Positions 18,243 to 26,890 are shown, counted from the stretch's first letter. The stretch is 64,000 nucleotides of DNA from Saliphagus infecundisoli (GCF_020177375.1 NZ_JAIWHV010000003.1:153943-217942); one strand, 5' to 3'. A program made the numbers and translations. The notes: generated from the letters alone by a model not told the origin.

Positions 18243-18403
18243 CCGCCCGGCCGTGACCGACCGGCGTTCGGACACCCCGAAGTCATCGGACGAGACGAAC
18301 GTCGTATCACAAGGAATATAAACCGGTTTCTGTATTTTCAGACCACCATTGGAGAGTCCTGTCCGCCAGGATCGGCGAGCGAAGGAGATCCGAACGATTT
18401 CGA

Positions 18404-19054
18404 ATGTATGACCTTTCAGCCGTCCTCCCGGAGGTGACGGTCGCTCCGGGGACGAACGTGCTCGTCTCTGGACCACCTCTGACCGGGAAACGCGACGTCG
18501 CGTTCGACCTGCTCGCCGACGGCGCCGCCAGTGGCGAGGGGACGATCGTCGTTACGACCAAAGACGACGCGGGGAAGACCCTCGCGGCGTTCTCGCGGGC
18601 CGTCGGCGACGACGAGCCGGAGGAGGATGGGGAGGTTGATGCCCCCGTCGGCGTCGTGGACTGTGTCACCAAACAACGGGGGACGGGAACCGTGGAGGAC
18701 GACCCGCGGATCGCCTACGCGGCCTCGCCGGTGGATATGACCGGGATCGGCGTCGAGCTTTCGGCCTTCTTTCAGGAGTTCTACGAGGAACGGGGGTGCT
18801 CGCGCAACCGGGTCCTGTTGCACTCGATCTCGACGCTGCTGATGTACTCGGACCTCCAGACCGTCTTCCGATTTCTCCACGTCTTCACCGGGCGGATTCA
18901 GAGCGGCGAGGGGCTCGGCATCTACGTCATCGACTCGACGGCCCACGACGAGCGCACGATGAACACGCTGAAACAGCTGTTCGACGGGTTAGTCGAGGTG
19001 AAGTCGGGCGAGGGTTCGCGTCCGAAGATTCGGACGGCCGGGCTCTCCGCGTAG
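18404..19054 (+). CDS. RecA-superfamily ATPase-like protein (HTR-like)
   Basis: 216 residues with a P-loop-like VSGPPLTGKRD at about 23-33 and the KaiC/RecA-like core strands GTIVVTTKDD, NRVLLHSISTLLMYSDLQTV and LGIYVIDSTAHDE. Haloarchaea have many such short KaiC-related proteins, often called HTR-like or DUF7504, with proposed signalling roles. The Walker A motif deviates from GxxxxGK[ST] by having Arg after GK. A strong TATA box AATATAAACC sits at 18315-18324, about 80 bases upstream. The function is unproven. Confidence 0.72.
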   Translation: MYDLSAVLPEVTVAPGTNVLVSGPPLTGKRDVAFDLLADGAASGEGTIVVTTKDDAGKTLAAFSRAVGDDEPEEDGEVDAPVGVVDCVTKQRGTGTVEDDPRIAYAASPVDMTGIGVELSAFFQEFYEERGCSRNRVLLHSISTLLMYSDLQTVFRFLHVFTGRIQSGEGLGIYVIDSTAHDERTMNTLKQLFDGLVEVKSGEGSRPKIRTAGLSA

Positions 19055-19110
19055 TTCCGAGCCGATCGCGCCGGGACCACCGTTTTGGGTTCTCGCCCCG
19101 AACGTCGTCC

Positions 19111-19524
19111 ATGCCAGTCGACTCCGACGAACGGCTCCGGGAGGTCCTCGACGTCGAGACGATCGCGGTCGTGGGCTGCTCGAGCACGCGCGGGAAGGAC
19201 GCCCACGAGATCCCGCGCTATCTCGCCGATCGCGGCTACGACGTGATCCCGGTCAACCCCTACGCCGAGGAGGTCCTCGGTCGGCAAACATATGACGGCC
19301 TCGCCGACGTCGAGGAGGGAATCGACGTCGTCTGCGTCTTCCGGCCCAGCGAGGAGGTGAGCGGAATCGTCGACGAAGCCCTCGAGCGCGAGGACGCGGG
19401 CGTGATCTGGACCCAGCTGGGAATCCGCGACGACGAGGCCGCTTCCCGCGCCGAGGACGCGGGGAGGACCGTCGTCCAGGACCGCTGTATGAAGGTCGAA
19501 CACCGCCGACTGATGGGGAGTTAG
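19111..19524 (+). CDS. CoA-binding Rossmann protein (YccU-like)
   Basis: 137 residues forming a single CoA_binding_2 domain. VGCSSTRGKDAHEIPRYL and DVIPVNPYAEEVLGRQTYD are the family hallmarks, and the conserved WTQLGIRDDEAA and VQDRCMKVEHRRL close the fold. Proteins of this type resemble the nucleotide-binding part of succinyl-CoA synthetase alpha and bind CoA; their cellular role is not established. The stop overlaps the convergent permease gene by four bases. Confidence 0.87.
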   Translation: MPVDSDERLREVLDVETIAVVGCSSTRGKDAHEIPRYLADRGYDVIPVNPYAEEVLGRQTYDGLADVEEGIDVVCVFRPSEEVSGIVDEALEREDAGVIWTQLGIRDDEAASRAEDAGRTVVQDRCMKVEHRRLMGS

Positions 19525-21113
19525 CGCTCGACGGTCCACGCGCCCAGTCGCCGGACGGCGACGAGATAGCCGACGGCCCCGCTTCCGGCGACGACGGCCG
19601 CGTACGCGAGGACGAACGGCCAGCGGGAGACGAGAGATCCGACGGTCGGTGCCGGCGCGCCGACGACCAGGAGTCCGAGAGCGCTGACGGCGATCGTGCC
19701 GATCTCGAAGGCGAAGAGGGGGACGTTCGAGGGGCGGACGGTCTCGACGCCGAAGATCTCCTCGGGTTCGTACTTCGGAAGGAGAACCCCGAAGCCGGCG
19801 GCGACGCCGCCGGCCGCGGGCGAGAGGCCGACCGCGAGGAGAGCGAGGAGGCCGAGGGCCACCGGTGGGACGCCGACGGCCGCGCCGAGGGCGACGCAGG
19901 CGACCAGGGCGGCGAGCCCGACGACCAGCCCCGCCAGAACGCGTCCCCGGACGAACGCCGCCGCGTCGGTCCCCGACAGCAGGACGACGGGAAGCGTCCC
20001 GCGCTCGTCGCCGATTGGGTTGAGCGAGAACGTCGCGCCCGCGAGCAGGGCACAGGCGAGGACGCCGACCGAGGGGGCAAACCGGAGCGCGGCGAGTTCG
20101 GCCTCGGCGAGCGGACCGACCATCGGAAAGACCAGAAAGAGCAAGAAGAGGAGGTGGGTCAGGCGGCGAGGCGCGCGGTAGGCCAGCCGGAGGTAATGCC
20201 AGGCGACCCGGCCGGTCTTCGTCAGCGCGAACGGGGTCGGCGGCCGCATCGAGCCCTCCGGTTCGTTCTCGGCGCTGTCGGGCCGGTCGGCGAACCACAG
20301 CTCGGCCGCCTCGGTCGTCGCCCGCCGGGCGACGATGGCGCCGACCGCGAGGAGGGCCGCGCCGACCGCGAGCCCCATGGGAAGTTCCCCGCCGCCGAAC
20401 AGGAGGGAGGCGTATGCCGTCGTCGGGCCGAACGCGGGGAGAAATCCGGTCTCCAGGGAACCGAGGCCCTCGTCGGCGACCACGTACCCGACCCGCTGGC
20501 CGACGACGATCGATCCGAGCACGAAAACGGCCCAGACGCCGGCTTTCCCCGCCGTCGGGACCGGGAGCCGACGGTTGAGCCGGATCAGCCAGAGCCCGGC
20601 GAGGTAGCCGAGCGGCACGGCCGCGAGGACGATCGGAACCAGCCAGACTGCTACCGCGGGTGCGAGCAGTCCCGCCCCGGCGCCAGCGAGAAAGGCCCCG
20701 CCGAAGACGACCGTCGGGACGACGAGCCAGACGGCGACCGCAACGAGGGCGGCGAACAGCTTCGAGAGGACGACCGCCCGGGTCGAGGCGATCGACAGCG
20801 GGAGCGTCGGGTGGTCGGGAAACGGACCGTCCTGAACCGTCTGGAAGGCGACAGTCGCCGCGAAACCGGCGACCGCAGGGAGCACGAACGAGCCGATCAG
20901 CGGAGCGGCTCCCGGCCCGACGTCGACCCCCTCGCCGAGGGCGTAAGCGCCGTAGAGCCAGACCAGACCCATGGGAACAGTAAAAAGTGCCAGTACGACG
21001 ACGGAGGCAAAGCGCGAGTCGTTCGCCCGGATCGCACGCAGCGTCCGCCGGAACTCGGTCCCGGCGATCAGGCGAGCGTCCCGGACGTCGCGCGCGATCG
21101 ACCTGTGAACCAT
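19521..21113 (-). CDS. Multi-spanning membrane protein, ABC-2 permease-like
   Basis: 530 residues with roughly twelve to fourteen hydrophobic helices arranged as two similar halves. The first half opens with cytoplasmic ARLIAGTEFRRTLRAIRAND and helix VVVLALFTVPMGLVWLYG; the second half, after a central loop (SAENEPEGSMRPPTPFAL), opens TKTGRVAWHYLRLAYRAPRR. That layout resembles haloarchaeal ABC-2-type exporter permeases, but no ATPase gene is adjacent. The start at 21113 and the four-base convergent overlap at the 3' end are clear. The cargo is unknown. Confidence 0.7.
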   Translation of the reverse strand: MVHRSIARDVRDARLIAGTEFRRTLRAIRANDSRFASVVVLALFTVPMGLVWLYGAYALGEGVDVGPGAAPLIGSFVLPAVAGFAATVAFQTVQDGPFPDHPTLPLSIASTRAVVLSKLFAALVAVAVWLVVPTVVFGGAFLAGAGAGLLAPAVAVWLVPIVLAAVPLGYLAGLWLIRLNRRLPVPTAGKAGVWAVFVLGSIVVGQRVGYVVADEGLGSLETGFLPAFGPTTAYASLLFGGGELPMGLAVGAALLAVGAIVARRATTEAAELWFADRPDSAENEPEGSMRPPTPFALTKTGRVAWHYLRLAYRAPRRLTHLLFLLFLVFPMVGPLAEAELAALRFAPSVGVLACALLAGATFSLNPIGDERGTLPVVLLSGTDAAAFVRGRVLAGLVVGLAALVACVALGAAVGVPPVALGLLALLAVGLSPAAGGVAAGFGVLLPKYEPEEIFGVETVRPSNVPLFAFEIGTIAVSALGLLVVGAPAPTVGSLVSRWPFVLAYAAVVAGSGAVGYLVAVRRLGAWTVER

Positions 21114-21141
21114 TCGACAGGACGTGGCCGGCCGGAGCCCT

Positions 21142-22119
21142 TCAACATTCCCACTCCTCGAACGAGCGGTAGATCCCCTTCGAGAGGTACCGCTCGCTCG
21201 AGTCCGGAAACACCGTCACGACGCTCTCGGAAGGCGCGTCGATCCCGCCGTCCGCGATCGAGCGGGCGACGCGCTTGGCCGCGACACTCGCCGCGGCCGC
21301 GCTCGAGCCGACCAGGTGGCCCTCCTCGCGGGCCAAACGGGCGACCTCCTCGTGGGCGCGTTCGTCGGCCACGGCGTGGACGGCATCGACGAGATCCGGG
21401 TCGAACAGCTCGTTGGTCGCGGGGTCGTGGGTTCCGATCCCCTCGACCTTGTACTCGCCTTCCTCGCGGTCCTCGCCGAAGAACTCTCCGTAGAGCGAGC
21501 CTTCGGGCTCGACGCCCGCGACGTACGTGTCTGGGTCCTGTTCGCGTGCGTAGCGGGCGATCCCCATGAGCGTCCCCGCGGTGCCACAGCCGGCAACGAC
21601 AGCGCCCACCTCATCCAACGCGTCGTAGATCTCCGGCCCGGTCGTCTCGTAGTGGGCCTCGCTATTCAGCGGGTTCGAGAACTGCTGGGGGACCACCGCG
21701 TCGTCGAGTTCCTCCGCGAGCTCGTGGGCCCGGTCGATCGCGCCGTCCATCCCGTCGTCGCTCGGCGTGTTGATCACCTCGGCACCCAGCGCGGCCATCA
21801 GCTGTTGTTTCTCGACGGAAAAGCGCTCGGGCACGACGAAGATCGCCTCGAGGTCGAGCTGTTCGGCGGCGATCGCGATCCCGATCCCGGTGTTGCCGGC
21901 GGTCGGCTCGATGACGGTTCCGCCGGGGGAGACGTCGCCGCGCTCGAGCATCCGTTCGAGCATGTACCGGCCGATCCGGTCCTTGACGCTCGCGCCGGGG
22001 TTGAACGACTCGAGTTTCGCGTAGATCGCCACCTCCTCTGGCCCGTCGTGGACCCGGACCAGCGGCGTCCGGCCGACCGTCTCGAGGACCGACTCCAGGG
22101 GACGCTCGTGGCTCGTCAT
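21142..22119 (-). CDS. PLP-dependent cysteine synthase / CBS-like enzyme
   Basis: 325 residues from ATG 22119 (MTSHERPLESVLETVGRTPL), fold type II PLP enzyme. The lysine that carries PLP lies in KLESFNPGASVKDRIG (Lys46), the substrate loop is EPTAGNTGIGIAIA, and the PLP-phosphate loop reads GCGTAGTLMGIAR, a Gly/Ala variant of the usual GTGGT. The C-terminal Ser-containing pyridine-binding segment is TVFPDSSERYLSK. It could make cysteine from O-acetylserine, O-phosphoserine or homocysteine-derived substrates; sequence alone does not decide. No sulfur genes adjoin it. Confidence 0.85.
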   Translation of the reverse strand: MTSHERPLESVLETVGRTPLVRVHDGPEEVAIYAKLESFNPGASVKDRIGRYMLERMLERGDVSPGGTVIEPTAGNTGIGIAIAAEQLDLEAIFVVPERFSVEKQQLMAALGAEVINTPSDDGMDGAIDRAHELAEELDDAVVPQQFSNPLNSEAHYETTGPEIYDALDEVGAVVAGCGTAGTLMGIARYAREQDPDTYVAGVEPEGSLYGEFFGEDREEGEYKVEGIGTHDPATNELFDPDLVDAVHAVADERAHEEVARLAREEGHLVGSSAAAASVAAKRVARSIADGGIDAPSESVVTVFPDSSERYLSKGIYRSFEEWEC

Positions 22120-22176
22120 CCGGGCAGGCAAATGTTGCCCCGGGTGTTAGCTCTTATTATCCTCCAGCCGCCGAGG

Positions 22177-22506
22177 CTACTCCGCTCCTTGCGGCGGGGT
22201 CTCCCGGGTCCGGCCGCCATCGGCCCCCGCGGCGGCCTCGTCGTCGCGGGCGAGCTCGTCGGCGTCGTCGATTGCGGCCTGGGTAGTGACCTGATCGACG
22301 TCTACACCCTGCTCCTCGGCGATGGCGACCAGCAGAGCGCGGTTCTCCTCGATCCGGTGATCCAGGGCGGTGGCGGTGTCGTGGGTGTCCTCGAGCTTTC
22401 GCTCTAAGTGGATGATCCGCTGTTGGAGCTCCTGGATCTGTTTGTACACTTGCTCGGCGCGCTCGGAGACGATCTGGATCTTCTTTGCCGTACTGCCCAG
22501 TCCCAT
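22177..22506 (-). CDS. Haloarchaeal coiled-coil protein (DUF5798-like)
   Basis: 109 residues. MGLGSTAKKIQIVSERAEQV opens the chain, followed by a heptad-rich coiled coil (IQELQQRIIHLERKLEDTHD) and a short helical stretch IAEEQGVDVDQVTTQAAIDD, ending in a Gly/Pro/Glu-rich tail. It matches, from memory, a conserved haloarchaeal family of unknown function. It lies 57 bases upstream of the cysteine-synthase-like gene on the same strand. Confidence 0.75.
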   Translation of the reverse strand: MGLGSTAKKIQIVSERAEQVYKQIQELQQRIIHLERKLEDTHDTATALDHRIEENRALLVAIAEEQGVDVDQVTTQAAIDDADELARDDEAAAGADGGRTRETPPQGAE

Positions 22507-22603
22507 GCCTTCGAGTGACTGCTCCAGCTAATTGTGTCTTTCGCGCGACCGGTCCGAACCGGGGACCGCCGTCCTTATGCGACCTCGCTGCCAGATCCCG
22601 GGC

Positions 22604-23026
22604 ATGCGCGCCCAGCAGCGCCCGCCGACCGCGGGGATCGTCGCCTGTCTCTGTTACCTCCTCGCGGTCGTCGCCCCCTACCTCCTCCTGGAGGGACCGG
22701 CGGCCGCCGGTCTCGAGACCTACTACGGCGGCTACGGGATCGCCGGCCCGCAGTTCCTCGCGGCGCTTCCCCTCGTCGGAATCGTCCTCTTCGCGGCCGG
22801 CCGCCAGGCCCGCACCCGCCCCGACTACGCCGCCGGCCTCACCCTCGTTCTCGGTACCGTGCTCACGCTGTTGGTCCTCGCGTGGGCCCTTGCGGTCCCC
22901 GCCGACGTCGTCGCGAGCATCGGCGAGGCGACCTGGCTCGAGTACCATCGCTGGCTCCTCGCCGTCTGTGCGGCCGCGGTCGTCGCCGCCTCCGCGTGGT
23001 ACGCCCGCGTGCTCGGTCTCGTCTAA
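22604..23026 (+). CDS. Small four-helix membrane protein
   Basis: About 140 residues with four hydrophobic segments: IVACLCYLLAVVAPYLLLEG, FLAALPLVGIVLFAAGR, GLTLVLGTVLTLLVLAWAL and WLLAVCAAAVVAASAWYA. The loop GLETYYGGYGIAGPQF carries the only conserved-looking polar motif. ATG 22604 is preferred because a TATA-like CCTTATG lies about 28 bases upstream; ATG 22577 is an alternative. The family is haloarchaeal and uncharacterised. It diverges from the coiled-coil gene and is followed by the SRP RNA. Confidence 0.68.
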   Translation: MRAQQRPPTAGIVACLCYLLAVVAPYLLLEGPAAAGLETYYGGYGIAGPQFLAALPLVGIVLFAAGRQARTRPDYAAGLTLVLGTVLTLLVLAWALAVPADVVASIGEATWLEYHRWLLAVCAAAVVAASAWYARVLGLV

Positions 23027-23050
23027 ACACCACTCGCGTGGCGTAAGGCC

Positions 23051-23056
23051 CTTAAG
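23051..23056 (+). promoter_or_regulatory. Putative TATA box of the SRP RNA gene
   Basis: CCCTTAAGCC lies about 28 bases before the presumed RNA 5' end in a region without coding potential. Stable RNA genes in haloarchaea use such promoters. Confidence 0.45.
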
Positions 23057-23081
23057 CCCCTACCCCCTACGGAGGAGTGGA

Positions 23082-23395
23082 CTAGGTCGGGCAGTTTGGC
23101 CCTGCTCTCTACCCGCACTACGGTCATCAGCGGGGACCGAATTCCGCGGGCGTCCGGTCCGACCGACCGGGGCCCCGGGAGCCAACGTAGAAGCCTCGTC
23201 CGTCGGGGACAGCGGGCCATTATGGCCGTCCGCAGGGACGCCCCATCGTGGCTAACCGGCGACAGCCCATCAGGCGCGGAAGCGAGCAGTGGACCGCCGG
23301 ACACCTGTCGCTCGACGGGTCGCGGGGTGGAGGAGGCAACCGGGATTCCCCCGGCCGGAACGCCGGGCAACCGCGGGCCGTCCGCATTCATACGC
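23082..23395 (+). ncRNA. ffs: Signal recognition particle RNA (7S RNA)
   Basis: About 310 bases of very GC-rich, non-coding, highly structured sequence matching the archaeal 7S plan. The SRP54-binding helix 8 is recognisable at about 23268-23292 as ATCAGG, then GCGGAAGCGAGCAG, the asymmetric loop plus GNAR-type tetraloop. The long helix 5 can be closed by CCGCGG on both sides (around 23144 and 23373), flanked by TCCG/CCGGA-type pairs. The 5' segment GGGCAGTTTGGCCCTGCTC fits the small-domain hairpins. It acts with SRP19 and SRP54 in co-translational targeting of membrane proteins. Ends are estimated. Confidence 0.85.
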
Positions 23396-23448
23396 GACGA
23401 ACTTTTGCGCTGCAGGCGTGGCTCCGCCGCGCCCTCGGCAAAATCTTC

Positions 23449-23497
23449 AAAAGAGCATGCGTGCTCTTTTGGACCTAGCGGGATCGGAGATCCCGCT
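23449..23497 (+). repeat. Two consecutive perfect hairpins downstream of the SRP RNA
   Basis: First: AAAAGAGCA, loop TGCG, then TGCTCTTTT (23449-23470). Second: AGCGGGATC, loop GGA, then GATCCCGCT (23477-23497). Both stems are nine perfect pairs. The first ends in TTTT and could act as a transcription terminator, although it sits over 50 bases beyond the estimated RNA end. Together with the following ORF this looks like a recurrent haloarchaeal intergenic element. Confidence 0.6.
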
Positions 23498-23505
23498 CAG
23501 CTTCG

Positions 23506-23643
23506 ATGAAAAGCACTCCTCCCTCCCCGACAGCCGTGCGTCGCGTCGCTTCCGGTCGGTCGTCGGCCTGCTCGTTCGCATCGCTCACTCGCGGTGAGCC
23601 GGCTTGCTGTGTTTTCGAACGAACCGGCGGTAACACGGGATAG
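23506..23643 (+). other. 45-codon ORF in a putative repeated intergenic element
   Basis: ATG 23506 to TAG 23643 would encode MKSTPPSPTAVRRVASGRSS followed by a Cys-containing stretch and VFERTGGNTG. The composition (Ser/Arg-rich, basic) is unlike acidic haloarchaeal proteins, and I recall near-identical short sequences annotated in other haloarchaea, which I could not verify. It is more likely conserved DNA or RNA than a protein. The remaining bases to 23758 contain nothing else I recognise. Confidence 0.35.
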
Positions 23644-23758
23644 AAAGAAGATTTGGTAGATAGCCGCTGCAAACGGCCCGTTCTGACGGATTCGGATTCT
23701 CAGAACGATGTGAAGAGCGGAACGGATTGTTACCACGCGATAACTCCGTCAGGGGACA

Positions 23759-25048
23759 CTACGTTGCAACGAGAGAGAACGCGACAGTGTGCTGGTAATC
23801 GGTGATCCTCTCACTGCCTTCGTCAGCAACTCCGAGCGATGTAGAGAACTCGAACTCCGAAGGAACCGTCCCCGGGAATCCCTCGTGGGACAGCCTCACC
23901 AGGACGAGTTCCTGTGATCGAGTTTCGTCGGGTTCGAGTTCCCCCAACAGGCTCGTATCCGTGGTGCCGACCGAGCCGATCGCAAACCACAGCCGTTCCT
24001 TCTCATTGAACGCATACTCGTTTTCATCTGGTGAAACTAGAATGAAATCGTCCGACGTCAGGGCTCGTCCGAGGGCCGCGCGCCGATCCCTGTAGACGAT
24101 CGTCTCGTCGGTCGGGTTCGAGATCGAGACGGTGACCGTGAGCGGCGACTCGGGCGAGTGGATATCGGGTTGGGTCACTTCGAACTCGTGTCGAATCGGG
24201 CTCTCCGATGACGTCTCCGGATCTACTTCGTAGGCGCGGCTCTCGCGGACCGGATCATATTGGATATTCTTGTCTTGCTTTCGTGTCGATACGAGAGAGA
24301 ACGAAAAACCGTACGCGTCTTCGGAATCGTCTTCGCCACCGGTACCCCCGTTTTCCACTACGACCGTCGTGGCGAACCAGAGCTGGGAGGGAACCGTCTC
24401 CGGGAAGTCCTCGTGCTGTCGTCGCACCAACACGAGCTCTCGAGATAGTGTCTCGTCGGGATCGAGCTCTCCGGATTCATACGAACCCGTGGAATCTCTC
24501 GTTTCCGATTCGAACCACAACCGTTCTCGTTCGTCGAACGAGTACGTGTCTTCTTCGTTCGGGATCAGTATGAATTCCTCGTACGTGACGTTCTCCGCGA
24601 CGGCGTTTCCCTTCGTGCTGTAGCGGATCGTCTCGTCGGTCGGGTTCGAGATCGAGACGGTGACCGTAAGCGGCGACTCGGACGAGTGGATCTCGGGCTG
24701 GATCACCTCGAACTCGTATCGGATCGGGCTGTCCGATGGTGGGTCTGCTTCTATGTCGTAGGTTCGCCTCTCGCGGTCGCGCTCGCTCCGATCGGTCCCG
24801 TTTCCATCCGCTTCCTGCGCTGACTCGTTGGTCGCGTTATCCTGAGTCGGCCCGTTCGACGTGTCGTTCTGATTCGTGGTGTTCGAGTCGGGTCCCTCGG
24901 TGGGTCCGTTCGATTCGTTTTCCTGATCCGTTCCGTCAGCTTCCTCGTCTTGATCCGTCCCGTCGGAGCTTTGCGTGGTATCCGTACTGTTCTGGAGGCA
25001 GCCACCGAGGACGCCAACACCCGCGATCAGGAGTGCGCGTCGTTTCAT
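23759..25048 (-). CDS. Lipoprotein with two tandem related beta domains
   Basis: 429 residues. A lipoprotein signal (MKRRALLIAGVGVLGGCLQN, Cys at about 17) is followed by an acidic Asn/Thr/Asp stalk (about 20-95). Two homologous domains of about 150 residues each then follow. Both share HEFEVTQPDIHS or YEFEVIQPEIHS, then SPLTVTVSISNPTDETI, ERLWF, DPDETLSRELVLVR and FPETVPS. The pattern suggests immunoglobulin-like folds on the outer face of the membrane. No enzymatic motif is visible. It has noticeably lower GC than its neighbours and no operon partner. Function unknown. Confidence 0.8.
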   Translation of the reverse strand: MKRRALLIAGVGVLGGCLQNSTDTTQSSDGTDQDEEADGTDQENESNGPTEGPDSNTTNQNDTSNGPTQDNATNESAQEADGNGTDRSERDRERRTYDIEADPPSDSPIRYEFEVIQPEIHSSESPLTVTVSISNPTDETIRYSTKGNAVAENVTYEEFILIPNEEDTYSFDERERLWFESETRDSTGSYESGELDPDETLSRELVLVRRQHEDFPETVPSQLWFATTVVVENGGTGGEDDSEDAYGFSFSLVSTRKQDKNIQYDPVRESRAYEVDPETSSESPIRHEFEVTQPDIHSPESPLTVTVSISNPTDETIVYRDRRAALGRALTSDDFILVSPDENEYAFNEKERLWFAIGSVGTTDTSLLGELEPDETRSQELVLVRLSHEGFPGTVPSEFEFSTSLGVADEGSERITDYQHTVAFSLVAT

Positions 25049-25269
25049 GATAGCTAGGTTAGATTGTCAACGGATATGTTTTGGTCACAGTGAAACTCGT
25101 GTAGTATCCAACCAAGGATATATAACGGAAGAGGCCAGCCGGAAGGTGGGTCCTGTCACGGACTTACTTCGCGCGTTTTCGTTCGTATCGATACGTAACA
25201 TCGGACTCGGCGTTGTGAATCGAGCGTGCGAGCACAGTTCTACGGCGGAAAGAAAGCGATCGCCGAAAA

Positions 25270-26181
25270 TCAGTCGTCGGCCGACAGGTGCTGGGCGTTC
25301 TCCATCTGCAGGCCGCCCTCGAGCGTTCGGACGGGGTAGGGCATGTCGATCCCCTCCTCGTCGAACCGCTCCTTGACGCTGGTGACGTACTCCCCGCGCG
25401 TGCGGACGAAGTCCCCGCGGGAGGGCTCTGCGATCCAGAAGCGCGACTGGAGGCCGACCGCGGAGTCGCCGAGTTCGGTCAGCCGGACGGAGGGCTCGGG
25501 CTCGTTCAGGATGTCAGGATGGCGCTTGGCTTCCTCGACGATGATATCGGTCGCCTGCTGGATGTCGTCCTCGTAGCCGATCCCGAAGTCGAACTTCAGG
25601 CGGAGGCGGTCGCCGTCTACCGGGTTCTTCAAGACGCCGCTGGTGAGCACGCTGTTCGGTACGGTGAGCAGTTCGTTGTCGAACGTCCGCACGCGGGTGA
25701 CCCGGAGGCTGATGTCCTCGACGATCCCCGAATAGGTGCCGTCGTCCCACTCGATCCAGTCGCCGATCCGGAACGGCCTGTCGGTGTAGATGAAGACGCC
25801 GGCGACGAAGTTCGAGATGACGTTCTGGAGGGCGAGCCCGACCGCCAGCGCCCCCGCGGCGGCGATGCCGGCCATCGAGACCAGGAAGTTGCCGAAGCCG
25901 GCGAAGCCGAACGCGAGGGCGACCGCGGCGAACAACACCCCGAGGCGGGTCGCGAGCAACAGGGGCGTCTGTGCGTGGGCGTCGAGTTCGCGGGCATCGA
26001 GTGCCCGCCCGACGAGCGGGATCACGACCGCACGGCCGATCGCGGCGAAGACCACCAGGCCGACGACGAACACCAGGACGCTCGCGACGGCTTCCCCGCC
26101 GGCGCCCGCCAGGCCCGGAACGTTGTCGGCGAACCATCGTCCGAGGCCCTCCGTTATCTGGAGCGGCGGCGTGGCGGTCAT
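25270..26181 (-). CDS. MscS-family mechanosensitive channel
   Basis: 303 residues from ATG 26181. Three membrane helices (VASVLVFVVGLVVFAAIG, a middle helix around TRLGVLFAAVALAFGFAGFG, and the glycine/alanine-rich pore helix SMAGIAAAGALAVGLALQNV) are followed by the MscS beta domain, FRIGDWIEWDDGTYSGIVED and TVPNSVLTSGVLKNP, and the alpha/beta vestibule. Such channels open under membrane tension and release solutes during osmotic downshock. The start overlaps the YhbY stop by four bases (ATGA). A longer upstream frame to 26757 is Arg/Pro-rich shadow sequence and is rejected. Confidence 0.9.
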   Translation of the reverse strand: MTATPPLQITEGLGRWFADNVPGLAGAGGEAVASVLVFVVGLVVFAAIGRAVVIPLVGRALDARELDAHAQTPLLLATRLGVLFAAVALAFGFAGFGNFLVSMAGIAAAGALAVGLALQNVISNFVAGVFIYTDRPFRIGDWIEWDDGTYSGIVEDISLRVTRVRTFDNELLTVPNSVLTSGVLKNPVDGDRLRLKFDFGIGYEDDIQQATDIIVEEAKRHPDILNEPEPSVRLTELGDSAVGLQSRFWIAEPSRGDFVRTRGEYVTSVKERFDEEGIDMPYPVRTLEGGLQMENAQHLSADD

Positions 26182-26426
26182 CGGTACAACACCGCCGTAT
26201 GGCCCCGGGTATCGACGAGGTCGGCGCCGACCTGTTCGGCGAGGTCCGCGGCCTGCTCCTCGGTGGGGGGCCCCGTCCGGGCGGCCCGGAGGAACTTCAC
26301 TTTGATCAGATCGTTTGCCGAAAGCTGGTCGTCGAGCTCCTCGACGACCGCCTCGGGGCCGCCCTTGCCGACCCAGACGGTCACGTCCAGATCGTGGGCT
26401 CGCCGCTTGAGCTCTTGGTCGTCCAT
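26178..26426 (-). CDS. YhbY/CRM-domain RNA-binding protein
   Basis: 82 residues, one CRM domain. It opens DDQELKRRAHDLDVTVWVGK with the GxxG-type loop VGKGGPEAV, then LIKVKFLRAARTG and the closing strand LVDTRGHTAVLYR. YhbY proteins bind pre-50S ribosomal particles. The gene sits between rnp4 and mscS on one strand, 89 bases after rnp4, and the rnp4-yhbY order is recurrent in haloarchaea as far as I recall. A role in RNA processing is inferred. Confidence 0.88.
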   Translation of the reverse strand: MDDQELKRRAHDLDVTVWVGKGGPEAVVEELDDQLSANDLIKVKFLRAARTGPPTEEQAADLAEQVGADLVDTRGHTAVLYR

Positions 26427-26515
26427 GGCGGCGTCTAGGGGGATGATGGTTTAATGGTCCCGAAACCGGAGCGCGAGCGGCTCGAGGGCGCTGCGTCGAC
26501 GCGAGTCGTCGCGGA

Positions 26516-26797
26516 TCAGCCGTCGATGTACGGGTATCGTGCCTGGGCCCGGCAGTCACAGGTGATGACGACGTGGCCGTCCCGCAGGCGGACTCGGGCG
26601 TTTCGCCCCGGCCGGAGGTAGGCGTCGCAGTCGTCGCAGGTGAACCGACGGAACTTGCGGGGCAGGACCAGTCGGTTTCGTTCGGCGACCCGGCGAGCGA
26701 GGCGGACGTAGTAGCGTGCGCGGTCGTCCTCGCCCCCTCGGGCGGCCGCCCGCGCAAGCTCCGCGAGGCGTTCGATGCGCTCCTCGGCGACGGTCAT
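26516..26797 (-). CDS. rnp4: Ribonuclease P protein component 4
   Basis: 93 residues from ATG 26797 (MTVAEERIERLAELARAAAR). Rpr2/Rpp21-type fold: an N-terminal helical pair (YYVRLARRVAERNRLVLPRK) then a zinc ribbon with Cys-x2-Cys (FTCDDCDAYLRPGRNARVR) and a second pair (ITCDCRAQARYPY). It is part of the archaeal RNase P holoenzyme that removes tRNA 5' leaders, together with Rnp1. An in-frame ATG nine codons upstream (26824) is possible. Confidence 0.9.
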   Translation of the reverse strand: MTVAEERIERLAELARAAARGGEDDRARYYVRLARRVAERNRLVLPRKFRRFTCDDCDAYLRPGRNARVRLRDGHVVITCDCRAQARYPYIDG

Positions 26798-26890
26798 GGC
26801 AGACGGTTCGGTCCCCCGTGGCATCCATATTGCGTTCGATCGCGGGCGGCGCCCCGGGGGTAATAGAGGGATACGGGGACGGACCATCCA

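Noticed and set aside
23096..23509. Open frames across the 7S RNA
   Set aside because: The SRP RNA structure explains this sequence; the frames are basic, Pro/Arg-rich and differ from acidic local proteins.
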